Part shown: positions 26,981-37,117 of the stretch, piece by piece
Position numbering within the stretch: the first letter of the stretch is position 1
How the letters are laid out: each line of letters begins with the position of its first letter
Assembly: GCF_021462825.1 (NCBI RefSeq)
Contig: NZ_JAKEEB010000005.1
Coordinates: 292,160-356,159 of the forward strand
Length of the DNA stretch: 64,000 nucleotides
Reading direction: 5' to 3'
Source of the DNA: Streptomyces glomeratus
GTDB lineage: Bacteria > Actinomycetota > Actinomycetes > Streptomycetales > Streptomycetaceae
Notes under the pieces: model-generated
The model's input: only the letters and a program-made list of their open reading frames with translations
Told to the model about the DNA's origin: nothing
Database searches by the model: none
Program-made: the position numbers and the translations under genes

Positions 26981-27556
26981 ATGACAACGGAGGGCGCCCG
27001 AGGGGCGGTCGAGGTGATATGTCCGGGCTGTGCGTCGGACGGGGCTCAGGCGGTGCCGGAGGTCTGCGCCGACCACGCCGCCGGGCGCGAGGGCCTGGCC
27101 GACCGGCTGGCGCGGTCACCGGGCGTGCCGTCCCGGTTCGACAGCTGCCTGCACTTCGTGGAGGGCATGCTGATGGCGGGCGTCGGTGTTGCCCTCGCCT
27201 ACGGCGGGGTCGACGGCGGCCGGCCGCTCTTCGCCGTCGGCGGCTCGCTGCTCGCCGTGCTGGTGTTCGCCGGCACGATCGTCGTGGTCCGTGGCGAGGG
27301 CCGTGAACGGGCCCTGGTGGCGGCGGGCGCGCCGCGTGCCGACGCGCTGTGGCGATCGGCGTACTACTGTGCGGGATGCGCGTCGGTGTTCTGTCCCGGC
27401 GGGACTCCGTGGCAGGGTCGGCTGACGCCGGAGCAGTTCAAGAAGCTGGTCTGGACCGAGGCCGGCTACGGCAAGCAGCTCGAGGAGCGGTTCACGGACG
27501 TGGAGCTGCCGCCCGGCATCCCGGCCGGCCCTGGAGGAAGCCGTGACCATGCCTGA
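26981..27556 (+). CDS. Membrane protein with two Cys-rich zinc-knuckle-like sites
   Basis: 191 residues. N-terminal CPGC (14-17) with a Cys/His pair later (VCADHAA), then two membrane helices (about 62-82 and 86-107), and a second CAGC...FC site in the soluble C-terminal part (SAYYCAGCASVFCPGG) next to WQGRLTPEQFKKLVW. This looks like a membrane-bound zinc-ribbon protein; the function is not known. It overlaps the ARMT1-like gene by 14 bases and so is translationally linked to it. Confidence 0.75.
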   Translation: MTTEGARGAVEVICPGCASDGAQAVPEVCADHAAGREGLADRLARSPGVPSRFDSCLHFVEGMLMAGVGVALAYGGVDGGRPLFAVGGSLLAVLVFAGTIVVVRGEGRERALVAAGAPRADALWRSAYYCAGCASVFCPGGTPWQGRLTPEQFKKLVWTEAGYGKQLEERFTDVELPPGIPAGPGGSRDHA

Positions 27557-28697
27557 CGCCCCCGTGATCCTCGCCGACGAGCCGGGTTCCTTCGCGCACG
27601 GTGTGCTCGCCGCGCGGCACCCGGCCCTCATCCGTGCGGTGCGGGACGCCTTCCCCTACGGTCCCGGGCAGCGGCAGGCACTCGACGCGCTGCTGACCAG
27701 TGCCATCGAGGGTGTCATCGAACCGCTCGGCACGGAGGACGACGAGCGCTGGGTGGCATGGGGCGCGCGCGAGTACCTGGGCCGCTCCTGGTTCCAGGTC
27801 CCCTTCCTGTGGTCCGAAAGCTACTTCTACCGCCATCTGCTCCAGGCCGCCGGCTACTTCGGCCCCGGCGCCTGGCGGGGCATCGACCCCTTCCGCCCCT
27901 TCAAGCTCGCCGAACTCGACGCTCCGGAGACGGACGAGGAACTGGCGGCCCTCGACCGGCTGACGGGGCGGCCCGAGCAGGAGCAGGCACAGGCACTGCT
28001 CCACGGCTCGCTCTGGGGCAATCGCGCGGACCTCGGCTTCCGGCTCTCCGCACCGGGCGCCACCACGGCCGTCTCCCAGCTCGTCGCCGACGACAGCGAC
28101 GTGCTCTGGTCGCTGCTGCCCGTCGGCACCGTCTGCCTGGTCGCGGACAACGCCGGCCGGGAGCTGATCCCGGACCTGCTCCTCCTCGACCATCTGCTCC
28201 ACCACGGGCGGGCCCGGCGGGCGCTGCTGCATGTGAAGCCGTACCCCTACTACATCTCCGACGCCACCACGGCCGACGTCGTGGACGCCGTACGCCGGCT
28301 GACCGCCGCCAAGGGCGCGGCCGCCGACGCCGGGGAGCGCCTGTGGGAGGTCATGGCCGACGGCCGTCTCGAGGTCAGGGCGCACCCGTTCTCCTGCGCC
28401 CCGCTGCCGTACGCGGACATGCCGGAGGACCTGCGTACCCAGTTCGCCGCGGCGGACCTGACGATCTTCAAGGGCGACCTCAACTACCGGCGTCTGGTGG
28501 GCGATCGGCTCTACCCGCCGACGACCCCGTTCGCGGACACCACCGGCTGCTTCCCGGGCCCGGTGGCCGCGCTGCGCACCCTGAAGTCCGACGTGATCGT
28601 CGGTCTGGAGGCGGCCACCGAAGCCGCCCTGGTCGCCGCCGAGGGACAGCGGTGGCGCACGAACGGCACGCACGCGCTGATCCAGGTACGGCCCTGA
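27543..28697 (+). CDS. ARMT1-like damage-control phosphatase (DUF89 family)
   Basis: 384 residues from GTG 27543, which has GGAGGAAGCC directly upstream and overlaps the previous stop. The DUF89 metal site is present: ADNAGRE (201-207) and KGDLNYR (310-316), with the aromatic N-terminal helical region WSESYFYRHLL. Subfamily III (ARMT1-type) enzymes remove phosphate from sugar-phosphates that accumulate as metabolic damage products; they have been called protein carboxyl methyltransferases too, which is disputed. Only three bases separate its stop from that of the convergent P450 gene. Confidence 0.88.
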   Translation: MTMPDAPVILADEPGSFAHGVLAARHPALIRAVRDAFPYGPGQRQALDALLTSAIEGVIEPLGTEDDERWVAWGAREYLGRSWFQVPFLWSESYFYRHLLQAAGYFGPGAWRGIDPFRPFKLAELDAPETDEELAALDRLTGRPEQEQAQALLHGSLWGNRADLGFRLSAPGATTAVSQLVADDSDVLWSLLPVGTVCLVADNAGRELIPDLLLLDHLLHHGRARRALLHVKPYPYYISDATTADVVDAVRRLTAAKGAAADAGERLWEVMADGRLEVRAHPFSCAPLPYADMPEDLRTQFAAADLTIFKGDLNYRRLVGDRLYPPTTPFADTTGCFPGPVAALRTLKSDVIVGLEAATEAALVAAEGQRWRTNGTHALIQVRP

Positions 28698-28700
28698 CCG

Positions 28701-29963
28701 TCATGTCAGCCGCAGCGGCAGCGACTTGATGCCGTTGACGAAGTTCGAGACGAGCCTGGTGGGCGGCGCGGCCAGACGGAGTGCGGGCAGGGTCCGCAGC
28801 GTCTCCTCGTACAGCACACCCAGTTGCAGCCGGGCGAAGTGCGCGCCGAGGCAGACATGCGGGCCGTCCCCGAAGGAGACGTGCGGATTCGGCGTCCGGA
28901 ACAAGTCGAGTGTGTCCGGCGCGGTGAACACACGCTCGTCCCGGTTGGCGGAGGCGTGGAAGACGACCACTTTGTCGCCCGCGCGGATGCGCTGCCCGGC
29001 CAGCTCGGTGTCGCGGGCGGCGGTCCGCCGGAAGCTGAGCACGGGCGGATGCCAGCGCAGCAACTCCTCCACGGCGAGCGGCAGTCGGCCGGGCCGCTCG
29101 CGCAGTGCGTCGTACGCCCCCGGATGACCCGCCAGGGCCAGCAGTCCACCGGGTGCGGCGGAGCGTACCGTGTCGTTCCCGGCGATCGTCAGCAGGAAGA
29201 AGAACATCTCCAGCTCGGGGCCGGTGAGTTCGGGGTCCGTGGCGAGCGTGGTCATGATGTCGTCCGCGGGGTGGTCCCGCTTGTGGGCGGCCAGTTCCTG
29301 CGCGTACCCGAACATGTCCCGCAGGGCGGCGGGCGAGCGCGGGTCCACCGGCCGTCCCCCGGCGTCCGGCCACGGTCCGCCGGCCTCGTCCGGGTCCTGG
29401 TAGCCGATCACGCGCTGCGTCCAGTGCAGCAGCAGACCACGGTCGGACCCGGGCACACCGAGCAGGTCGGCGAGGTTGAGGACGGCGTAGTCGTCGGTGA
29501 CGGCGGCGACGACGTCATCTGTGCCGTCACCGGCCCGCGCCCGGTCCACGGCCCCGGCGAACAGGGCCCGGGCACGCGCCCGGGCCACCTCCGCGAACCG
29601 GTCGATGCGCCGCGGGGTGAAGGCGCGGCTCACCAGTCGCCTCAACCGTCTTTGGCCGGGCGGATCCTGATTGAGCATCATGCGCCGGATGAAGGGCAGG
29701 TCCCCGGGATCGGGGTCACGGATCTGGGTGGCACCGAGGTACGAGGAGTACGTCGCCGAGTCCTTGAGCACGCGCACGACGTCGGCGTGCCGGGTCACCG
29801 CCCAGAAGCCGGGCCCCGCCGGCCAGCCGAGCACCTCCGGCTCCTCCTGCCAGGCGACCGGGTGATGGTCGCGCAGGATGCGGTACGCGGCGTGGGGCAC
29901 CCCGTCGGCGTACCGGCGCGGGTCGAAGACGTCGGGGACGGGCGGCGCCTGCCGTGGGTTCAC
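28701..29963 (-). CDS. Cytochrome P450
   Basis: 420 residues from GTG 29963, which overlaps the stop of the upstream hydrolase (GTGA). P450 signatures: I-helix AGNDT (261-265), K-helix E300-L-L-R303, and heme loop FGDGPHVCLG (364-373) with Cys371 ligating iron. LNQDPPGQRRLRRLVSRAF is typical of bacterial class I P450s, including the CYP125/142-like group. It needs a ferredoxin and reductase from elsewhere; none is encoded here. The operon with an alpha/beta hydrolase is divergent from geosmin synthase, hinting at terpene or hydrophobic-substrate chemistry, by inference. Confidence 0.9.
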   Translation of the reverse strand: MNPRQAPPVPDVFDPRRYADGVPHAAYRILRDHHPVAWQEEPEVLGWPAGPGFWAVTRHADVVRVLKDSATYSSYLGATQIRDPDPGDLPFIRRMMLNQDPPGQRRLRRLVSRAFTPRRIDRFAEVARARARALFAGAVDRARAGDGTDDVVAAVTDDYAVLNLADLLGVPGSDRGLLLHWTQRVIGYQDPDEAGGPWPDAGGRPVDPRSPAALRDMFGYAQELAAHKRDHPADDIMTTLATDPELTGPELEMFFFLLTIAGNDTVRSAAPGGLLALAGHPGAYDALRERPGRLPLAVEELLRWHPPVLSFRRTAARDTELAGQRIRAGDKVVVFHASANRDERVFTAPDTLDLFRTPNPHVSFGDGPHVCLGAHFARLQLGVLYEETLRTLPALRLAAPPTRLVSNFVNGIKSLPLRLT

Positions 29964-30739
29964 GCAGGGGTGTCCTCGGCCCGCAGGAAGCCCTCCACCG
30001 TACGGATCAGGTCGAGGGGTGTCTCGTCCATGGCATAGTGGCCGGCCGACGGCAGTTCGACCAGCGAGCCGCCGGGATACCAGCGCAGCCAGGTCTCCCG
30101 CATCAGCCCGGCCGTGAGTGCGGGATCGAGGGCGCCGGTGACGGCCAGCGCGGGCACCGTGGAGCCCTTGACCTCCGTGTGGAAGTCCTCCCGGGCCCAG
30201 GAGTCCAGCCACGTCCGGAACGCCGTGGCGTCGCTGTGGGCCAGCGACCGCGCGACCATCCGGTTCAGCCAGGCGGCCGGGGCCCTGCCGCCGGTGGTGA
30301 CATCGAGGATGACGCGCCGGTTCTCCGGCTTGTGCGCGGCGCCCGCGAACAGTTCCCACTGGTCGGCGGGCAGCGGCAGTCCCGAGGCCGGGACGGGCGA
30401 GACGCCGACGATTCTGCGCAGGCGTTCGGGGGCGAGTGCCAGCAGCCGCTGCGCGACCGCGCCGCCCATCGAGTGCCCGACCACCGAGAACCGGTCCCAG
30501 CCCAGCCGGTCGGCCAGCGCCAGGAGGTCGGCGGCGGCCTCGGCGGTACCGAACGCACCGGAGGCGTCCATCGCCGCTCCGTACCCCCGTAGATCCACCA
30601 GGGCGTAGGTGAAGGCTTCGCGGTCGAGATCCGGCAGCACCGTCGCGTACGCGGCCCGGTCGGCGAACCAGCCGTGCACCGCGAACACCGTGTGGGCACC
30701 ATGGCCGTGCACTTCATGAGGCAGCACGAAGGAGGTCAT
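29960..30739 (-). CDS. Alpha/beta hydrolase
   Basis: 259 residues. Nucleophile elbow GHSMGG with Ser90, oxyanion HGWF at the N-terminal strand, an acidic residue in TGALDPA and the catalytic His in SAGHYAMDE complete the triad. Resembles esterase/epoxide-hydrolase-like enzymes of secondary metabolism. First gene of the operon with the P450, with a 4-base overlap. Promoter presumably lies in the 175-base divergent region shared with geoA. Confidence 0.9.
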   Translation of the reverse strand: MTSFVLPHEVHGHGAHTVFAVHGWFADRAAYATVLPDLDREAFTYALVDLRGYGAAMDASGAFGTAEAAADLLALADRLGWDRFSVVGHSMGGAVAQRLLALAPERLRRIVGVSPVPASGLPLPADQWELFAGAAHKPENRRVILDVTTGGRAPAAWLNRMVARSLAHSDATAFRTWLDSWAREDFHTEVKGSTVPALAVTGALDPALTAGLMRETWLRWYPGGSLVELPSAGHYAMDETPLDLIRTVEGFLRAEDTPA

Positions 30740-30858
30740 GCGACCACCGTGGCCCTCAGAGGGAGGAGCGGCAAGGGGGCGTGACGCCTCCCGTGCGCCC
30801 GAACGCCGCCCGGCCCCGGGCCGCGTGACGGCGCCGGTGACCCCGATTCACGCGATGG

Positions 30859-30868
30859 TGTGATCACA
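30859..30868. promoter_or_regulatory. TGTGATCACA palindrome upstream of geoA
   Basis: A perfect 10-base palindrome about 47 bases before the geoA start in the divergent region, followed at 30874 by a second TCACAC. The half-sites resemble those of Crp/Fnr-type regulators but without the usual 6-base spacer. Confidence 0.4.
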
Positions 30869-30905
30869 TCCCGTCACACGGATGGCCCGGTGGGCCCACG
30901 GGTAG

Positions 30906-33083
<2,178 letters not shown>

Positions 33084-33089
33084 CCGCAC

Positions 33090-33341
33090 CCGGACCGCCG
33101 CGGCGAACACCACGAGGGTTTCCGCGGCGTCCCGCGCACCTCGGCGCGACCCGTCACCCGCCGGTTCCGGCCGGAAGAGCGTGGCGAAGGAGAGGGGACG
33201 GCCCGGGACTTCGGCGATCCGTACCCGGCCGTCCCCGTAGTGTCCGCCGAACCGCAGTTCGTGGGCGCGCAGCGTGTCGAGGTGCCGCGAGGGCCCGTAT
33301 GCGCAGAGGTACCGCTTCACGGTCCGCTCGGCGCCGATCAC
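33090..33341 (-). pseudogene. Possible gene remnant, minus strand
   Basis: From a GTG at 33341 one frame reads MIGAERTVKRYLCAYGPS and then about 65 more residues with strong GC third-position bias, then runs without a stop into the antisense of geoA. The bias supports former coding; I do not recognise the family. It is divergent to the LysR remnant and may be what that regulator once controlled. Confidence 0.35.
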
Positions 33342-33420
33342 CGACCGGGCCGGCGGCCCGGCCGGATGAGGACCACGCCTCGTGGCCCACCGGCGAACAG
33401 GCGAGGGGCCAGATGAGGAG

Positions 33421-34129
33421 GTCGTCGGCGTCCGGGTCGTTTCCGGCGAGCGCGACCGGCGTCCGGTGGCCCCCACCACAGCGGGCGAACGGCTCCTGGA
33501 AGACGCCGGGCCGCTGCTGGTGCGGCTGGACGCCGCCCGTGCCGACATCGTCCGGACGGTGGCCGCGCCCCCGTCCGGAGTCACCCTCGCGGCCACGCCG
33601 ACCGTGTTCACGCCGCATGTCCTGGCCGCGCTGCCCGCCGCCCCCGGCGATCCGCTGCGGCTGCCGGAGTGGCGCCGTCGACCACCGAGGCGCCGGGGAG
33701 GAGCCCGTGTGCGTCGTCCCGCCGCGGACCCATCCGCTCGCCGGGCTCGCCGGGCTGCGGCTCGGTGACCCCCGGCCGACGCGCGCCGGCTGGACGCACG
33801 GGACGCGGGTCTGCCACTCGCCCGGCTCAGTGCCGCCGCCGGCAGCGCGGGCTTCCGGCCGGCCCTGCGGCACGGGGGCGCCGTTCTGCGGACCCTCCTC
33901 GCGCGGGCGGCCACCGGCCACGGCCTGGCCCTGGTGCCCCGCTCAGCGGCCACCGGGGTACCGGCACGGTCTCGGTCCCGCTCACGGCACCGCGCGTCGT
34001 CCACCGCACGGAACTGTGCTGCACACCGGGACGCCACGGGAGGCTGCGGCGACCCTGGCGGAAAAAGCCCGTCGCCCGCGCCACCGTCTCACTCGTTCGA
34101 GGATCGTGAGGGGGCGACGCGAGGGGTAG
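33421..34129 (+). pseudogene. Frameshifted LysR-family regulator remnant
   Basis: Pieces of a LysR protein occur in order but in changing frames: PTTAGERLLEDAGPLLVRL and PTVFTPHVLAALPA (frame of 33382), then EPVCVVPPRTHPLAGLAGL (next frame), then GFRPALRHGGAVLRTLLARAATGHGLALVPRS (first frame again), and two competing C-terminal readings (VSVPLTAPRVVHRTEL; GTPREAAATLAEKAR). The N-terminal helix-turn-helix is absent. At least two frameshifts are needed, so it cannot make a full regulator. The rest of 33084-34159 holds no intact gene. Confidence 0.65.
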
Positions 34130-34159
34130 GGCTCTGCCGGAGCGAAGGGGAGGTGAGTC

Positions 34160-34690
34160 ATGGAACGGGGCAGGCGCCTGACGATCCTGCTGTGCGCCCT
34201 GGTCGTGGGGGTGTTCGTGGTGGTGTCGGGGGCGGGACTCGGCACGGTGGGCGCCACGGTGGTCGGCATGAACAGGCTCGGAGACCTGAAGCGCCGCGCG
34301 GCGGCACACGGGCCGTCCGTGTCCGGGGCCGCCGGCCGGTCGCGGGCCGCCGCGGGCACGCCGATGCGCACCACCCCCACCACGGCGCCCTACGACAGCG
34401 CGCGCGGCGCGGCCCTGTCGCCCCCGCGGGCCACGCTCGGTGTCGAGGCCGTGGACTGCGCCTGCGGCGGCGCGCTCCTGGTCGGCGTACGCGTCCCGGG
34501 ACCGGGCCACACGGCCGGTCTCGTGCGAGGCGATGTCGTGCTCGCCGTCGACGCGACACGCCTCGGCTCGGCCGCCGACCTCGCGCGGGCGTTCGCCGCC
34601 GTCCGCCCCGGCACCACCGTCACCCTCGCCGTGCGCCACGCGAACGGCGCCCGCCTGCGCCTGACCGCGACTCCCGGTGTCCTCACCTGA
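34160..34690 (+). CDS. Membrane-anchored PDZ domain protein
   Basis: 176 residues. One N-terminal membrane helix (about 8-35), a low-complexity Ala/Pro/Thr linker, then a PDZ domain (about 90-172): LGVEAVDCACGGALLVGVRVPGPGHTAGL, VRGDVVLAVDATRLGSAADLARAFAAVRPG, VTLAVRH. PDZ domains bind C-terminal peptides; with no attached protease here it may be an adaptor. GGGGAGGTG precedes the ATG. A lone gene, 138 bases before an M24 peptidase. Confidence 0.82.
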   Translation: MERGRRLTILLCALVVGVFVVVSGAGLGTVGATVVGMNRLGDLKRRAAAHGPSVSGAAGRSRAAAGTPMRTTPTTAPYDSARGAALSPPRATLGVEAVDCACGGALLVGVRVPGPGHTAGLVRGDVVLAVDATRLGSAADLARAFAAVRPGTTVTLAVRHANGARLRLTATPGVLT

Positions 34691-34827
34691 GCCTCGCCGC
34701 CGCTCGTGCGCAACTCCCCGGGGGCGCCGCGCGCCGTCATGGTCGCGATGGGCTCGCGTCCGTCCCGGCGGAAGGGCAGGATGCTGCCCGTAGACCCTGG
34801 GAGGACCCGCACCCGCGGAGGTTATGG

Positions 34828-35973
34828 ATGACCGGCACGCCCGTCCCGCCCGGCAGAGGCGGCCCCGCACCCTTCACCGCCGAGGACTACGCGGTCCGTA
34901 TGCGGCGTGCCGCGGAAGCCGCCGACGCGGCCGGGCTCGCCGGGCTGCTGATCGCCCCCGGGCCGGACCTGGTGTGGCTGACGGGGTACCGGCCGGTGGA
35001 GACCGAACGCCTCACCCTGCTGGTGCTGCGCGCCGGACACGACCCCGTCCTCGTCGTGCCCACCCTGGAGGCGCCCGACGCGGCGAAGGCGGCCGGAGCG
35101 CCCGCCCTGACGCTGCGCGACTGGACCGACGGCAAGGACCCGTACGAGGCCGCCGCCTCCGTGCTGCGGCCCGACGGCCGCTACGGCATCAGCGACAACG
35201 CCTGGGCCCTGCACCTGCTCGGCCTGCGCGAGCGGCTCCCGGACGCCGGGCACGTCGCCCTCACCCGCGCCCTGCCGATGCTGCGGGCCGTCAAGGACGC
35301 CGCGGAACTCGACCGGCTGACGGCCGCCGGAGCGGCCGCGGACGCGACCTACGAGGAGATCAGAAAGGTCCGCTTCGCAGGCCGCCGGGAGCGGGAGGTC
35401 GCCGCGGATCTCGCCGGTCTGCTGCGGCAGTTCGGGCACACGCAGGTCGACTTCACCATCGTGGCCTCCGGCCCCAACGGCGCCAATCCGCACCATGAGG
35501 CCGGTGAACGCGTCATCGAGCGCGGCGACATGGTCGTCCTCGACTTCGGCGGCCTCAAACACGGCTACGGCTCGGACACCTCCCGCACCGTCCACGTCGG
35601 CGAACCGACCGACGAGGAGCGCACGGTGCACGACCTGGTACGTGCGGCCCAGGAGGCGGGCTTTCGCGCCGTCCGGCCCGGTGCCGCCTGCCAGGACGTG
35701 GACCGTGCGGCCCGCGCGGTCATCGCCGATGCCGGGTACGGCGAGTACTTCATCCACCGCACCGGACACGGCATCGGCGTCACCACACACGAACCGCCGT
35801 ACATGATCGAGGGGGAGGAGCAGCCCCTCGTTCCCGGTATGTGCTTCTCCGTGGAGCCCGGGGTCTATCTGCCCGGCCGCTTCGGTGTCCGGATCGAGGA
35901 CATCGTGACGGTGACCGGGGACGGCGGGCGCCGCCTCAACAACACCCCCCGCGAGCTGGCGGTGGTGGACTGA
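34828..35973 (+). CDS. M24 family metallopeptidase (Xaa-Pro aminopeptidase-like)
   Basis: 381 residues. N-terminal creatinase-type domain (about 20-150; LAGLLIAPGPDLVWLTGYRP) and pita-bread catalytic domain with five metal ligands: Asp239 (VVLDFGG), Asp250 (GSDTSR), His314 (HRTGHGIG), Glu343 (FSVEPGVY) and Glu357 (RIEDIV). Expected to remove N-terminal residues before proline or a related dipeptide, in the cytoplasm. ATG 34828 is preceded by GGAGG at optimal distance; much longer in-frame extensions have no supporting homology. Confidence 0.92.
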   Translation: MTGTPVPPGRGGPAPFTAEDYAVRMRRAAEAADAAGLAGLLIAPGPDLVWLTGYRPVETERLTLLVLRAGHDPVLVVPTLEAPDAAKAAGAPALTLRDWTDGKDPYEAAASVLRPDGRYGISDNAWALHLLGLRERLPDAGHVALTRALPMLRAVKDAAELDRLTAAGAAADATYEEIRKVRFAGRREREVAADLAGLLRQFGHTQVDFTIVASGPNGANPHHEAGERVIERGDMVVLDFGGLKHGYGSDTSRTVHVGEPTDEERTVHDLVRAAQEAGFRAVRPGAACQDVDRAARAVIADAGYGEYFIHRTGHGIGVTTHEPPYMIEGEEQPLVPGMCFSVEPGVYLPGRFGVRIEDIVTVTGDGGRRLNNTPRELAVVD

Positions 35974-36073
35974 GAGGGCACGGGCCGGCCGCGCCGCGAC
36001 CGCGAAGCGGAGACGGCCGGCCGCCCCGGCACCAGCAGCCCCAGCACACCCCCGAGACGACAACGGCGCGATC

Positions 36074-36997
36074 ATGACCCAGGCACCGACACCGACGGCG
36101 GAGACCGTACGCCGACTGGCCCGCTCCCTGCTCCCCGAAGAGGCCGGACCGGATGTGGCGCCCGCCGCCGAGGGCCCGGGGCACTCCACCTGGTGGGTCG
36201 GCACACGCCATGTGCTGCGGCTGGCCACCGACCGCGACGCCTCCGCCCGCCAGCGGCGCGAACTGCGGCTGCGCGCCCTGGTACGGCCGCACACCGGTGT
36301 CGCGGTGCCGACGAGCGTCGCGCAGGGGGAGTGGGCCGCCGGCCTCGCCTACACCCTGGACACCCGGCTGCCCGGCACCACCGTCGAGGAACCGGACATC
36401 TCCGCGGTCGGCGAGGCGGACCTCGCGGCGCTGCTCACCGGGCTGCGCGAGGTACCCGTGCGTCAGATCGAGGCGCTCGGCGTGCCCCGTCTCCCGCCCC
36501 GCCCCCTGGAGGCGCTCCGGGCCGCCGCCGCGAGCGCCGCCGCCCGCCTCGCCGAGGCCGACGAGTTCGACCCCGCGCGCCTTGCCCAGCTCACCGCGCC
36601 CGCCGCCCGCCAGCTGGTCCCGCAGCCCGGCGCCGCCATCCTGGTCCACCACAACCTCGGCGGCGACCACCTCCTGGTGAGCGGCGACGGGCGGGTGCGC
36701 GGCGTCCTCGGCTGGACAGACGCGGTCATCGGCGACCCGGCCGAGGACATCGCCTCCCTCGCGGTCGCCGTCGGCGCCCCCACGGCGGTGCGCGCCGCGA
36801 CGCTCGCGGGCTACGGTGCCCGCCCCTGTCTGCGCGGCCTGTGGCTCGCCCGCTGCGACACGCTCACCCGCCTCGCCGACGGGCTCGACGGCCGCGACCC
36901 CACCCCGCCGCCCGTCCTGCGCGCACGGCTGCGGCGCGCATGGGAGGCGATCATGCTGGAGCGGGTCACGGAACTTCCGGACGACGAGACGCCGTAG
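36074..36997 (+). CDS. APH-fold phosphotransferase-like protein, likely pseudokinase
   Basis: 307 residues with the aminoglycoside-phosphotransferase fold. The catalytic loop normally HxDxxxxN reads HHNLGGDH (192-199): the base Asp is Asn194 and the Mg-binding Asn is His199. The following Mg-binding Asp (usually IDW) is Gly213 in VLGWTDAVIGDP, although the downstream GDPAEDIA is intact. Three key residues are changed, so phosphotransfer is unlikely; it may bind a nucleotide or act as a regulator. The protein ends in DDETP, and its coding end is part of a tandem repeat. Confidence 0.75.
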   Translation: MTQAPTPTAETVRRLARSLLPEEAGPDVAPAAEGPGHSTWWVGTRHVLRLATDRDASARQRRELRLRALVRPHTGVAVPTSVAQGEWAAGLAYTLDTRLPGTTVEEPDISAVGEADLAALLTGLREVPVRQIEALGVPRLPPRPLEALRAAAASAAARLAEADEFDPARLAQLTAPAARQLVPQPGAAILVHHNLGGDHLLVSGDGRVRGVLGWTDAVIGDPAEDIASLAVAVGAPTAVRAATLAGYGARPCLRGLWLARCDTLTRLADGLDGRDPTPPPVLRARLRRAWEAIMLERVTELPDDETP

Positions 36998-37055
36998 GCA
37001 CGACGAGACCCCGGAGGCACGACGAGACCCCGGAGCACGACGAGACGCCGTAGGC
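36981..37055 (+). repeat. Four tandem 19-bp units spanning a stop codon
   Basis: Units at 36981-36999, 37000-37018, 37019-37036 (one base short) and 37037-37055 match ACGACGAGACGCCGTAGGC or its GACCCCGGAGG variant, in order A-B-B'-A. The TAG in the first unit is the stop codon of the APH-like gene. The last unit is identical to the first. Confidence 0.85.
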
Positions 37056-37117
37056 GCCCGCACCGCGTGAGCCGTCCGTCCGGCACCCGCGGCCCCGTCA
37101 CCCGGGTCCCGGCCTCG

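Noticed and set aside
33154..33921. Minus-strand 255-residue frame
   Set aside because: Composition is shadow-like and it lies opposite the LysR remnant, whose fragments match a real family.
36981..37055. CRISPR-like array
   Set aside because: Units are head to tail with no spacers, and there are no cas genes.
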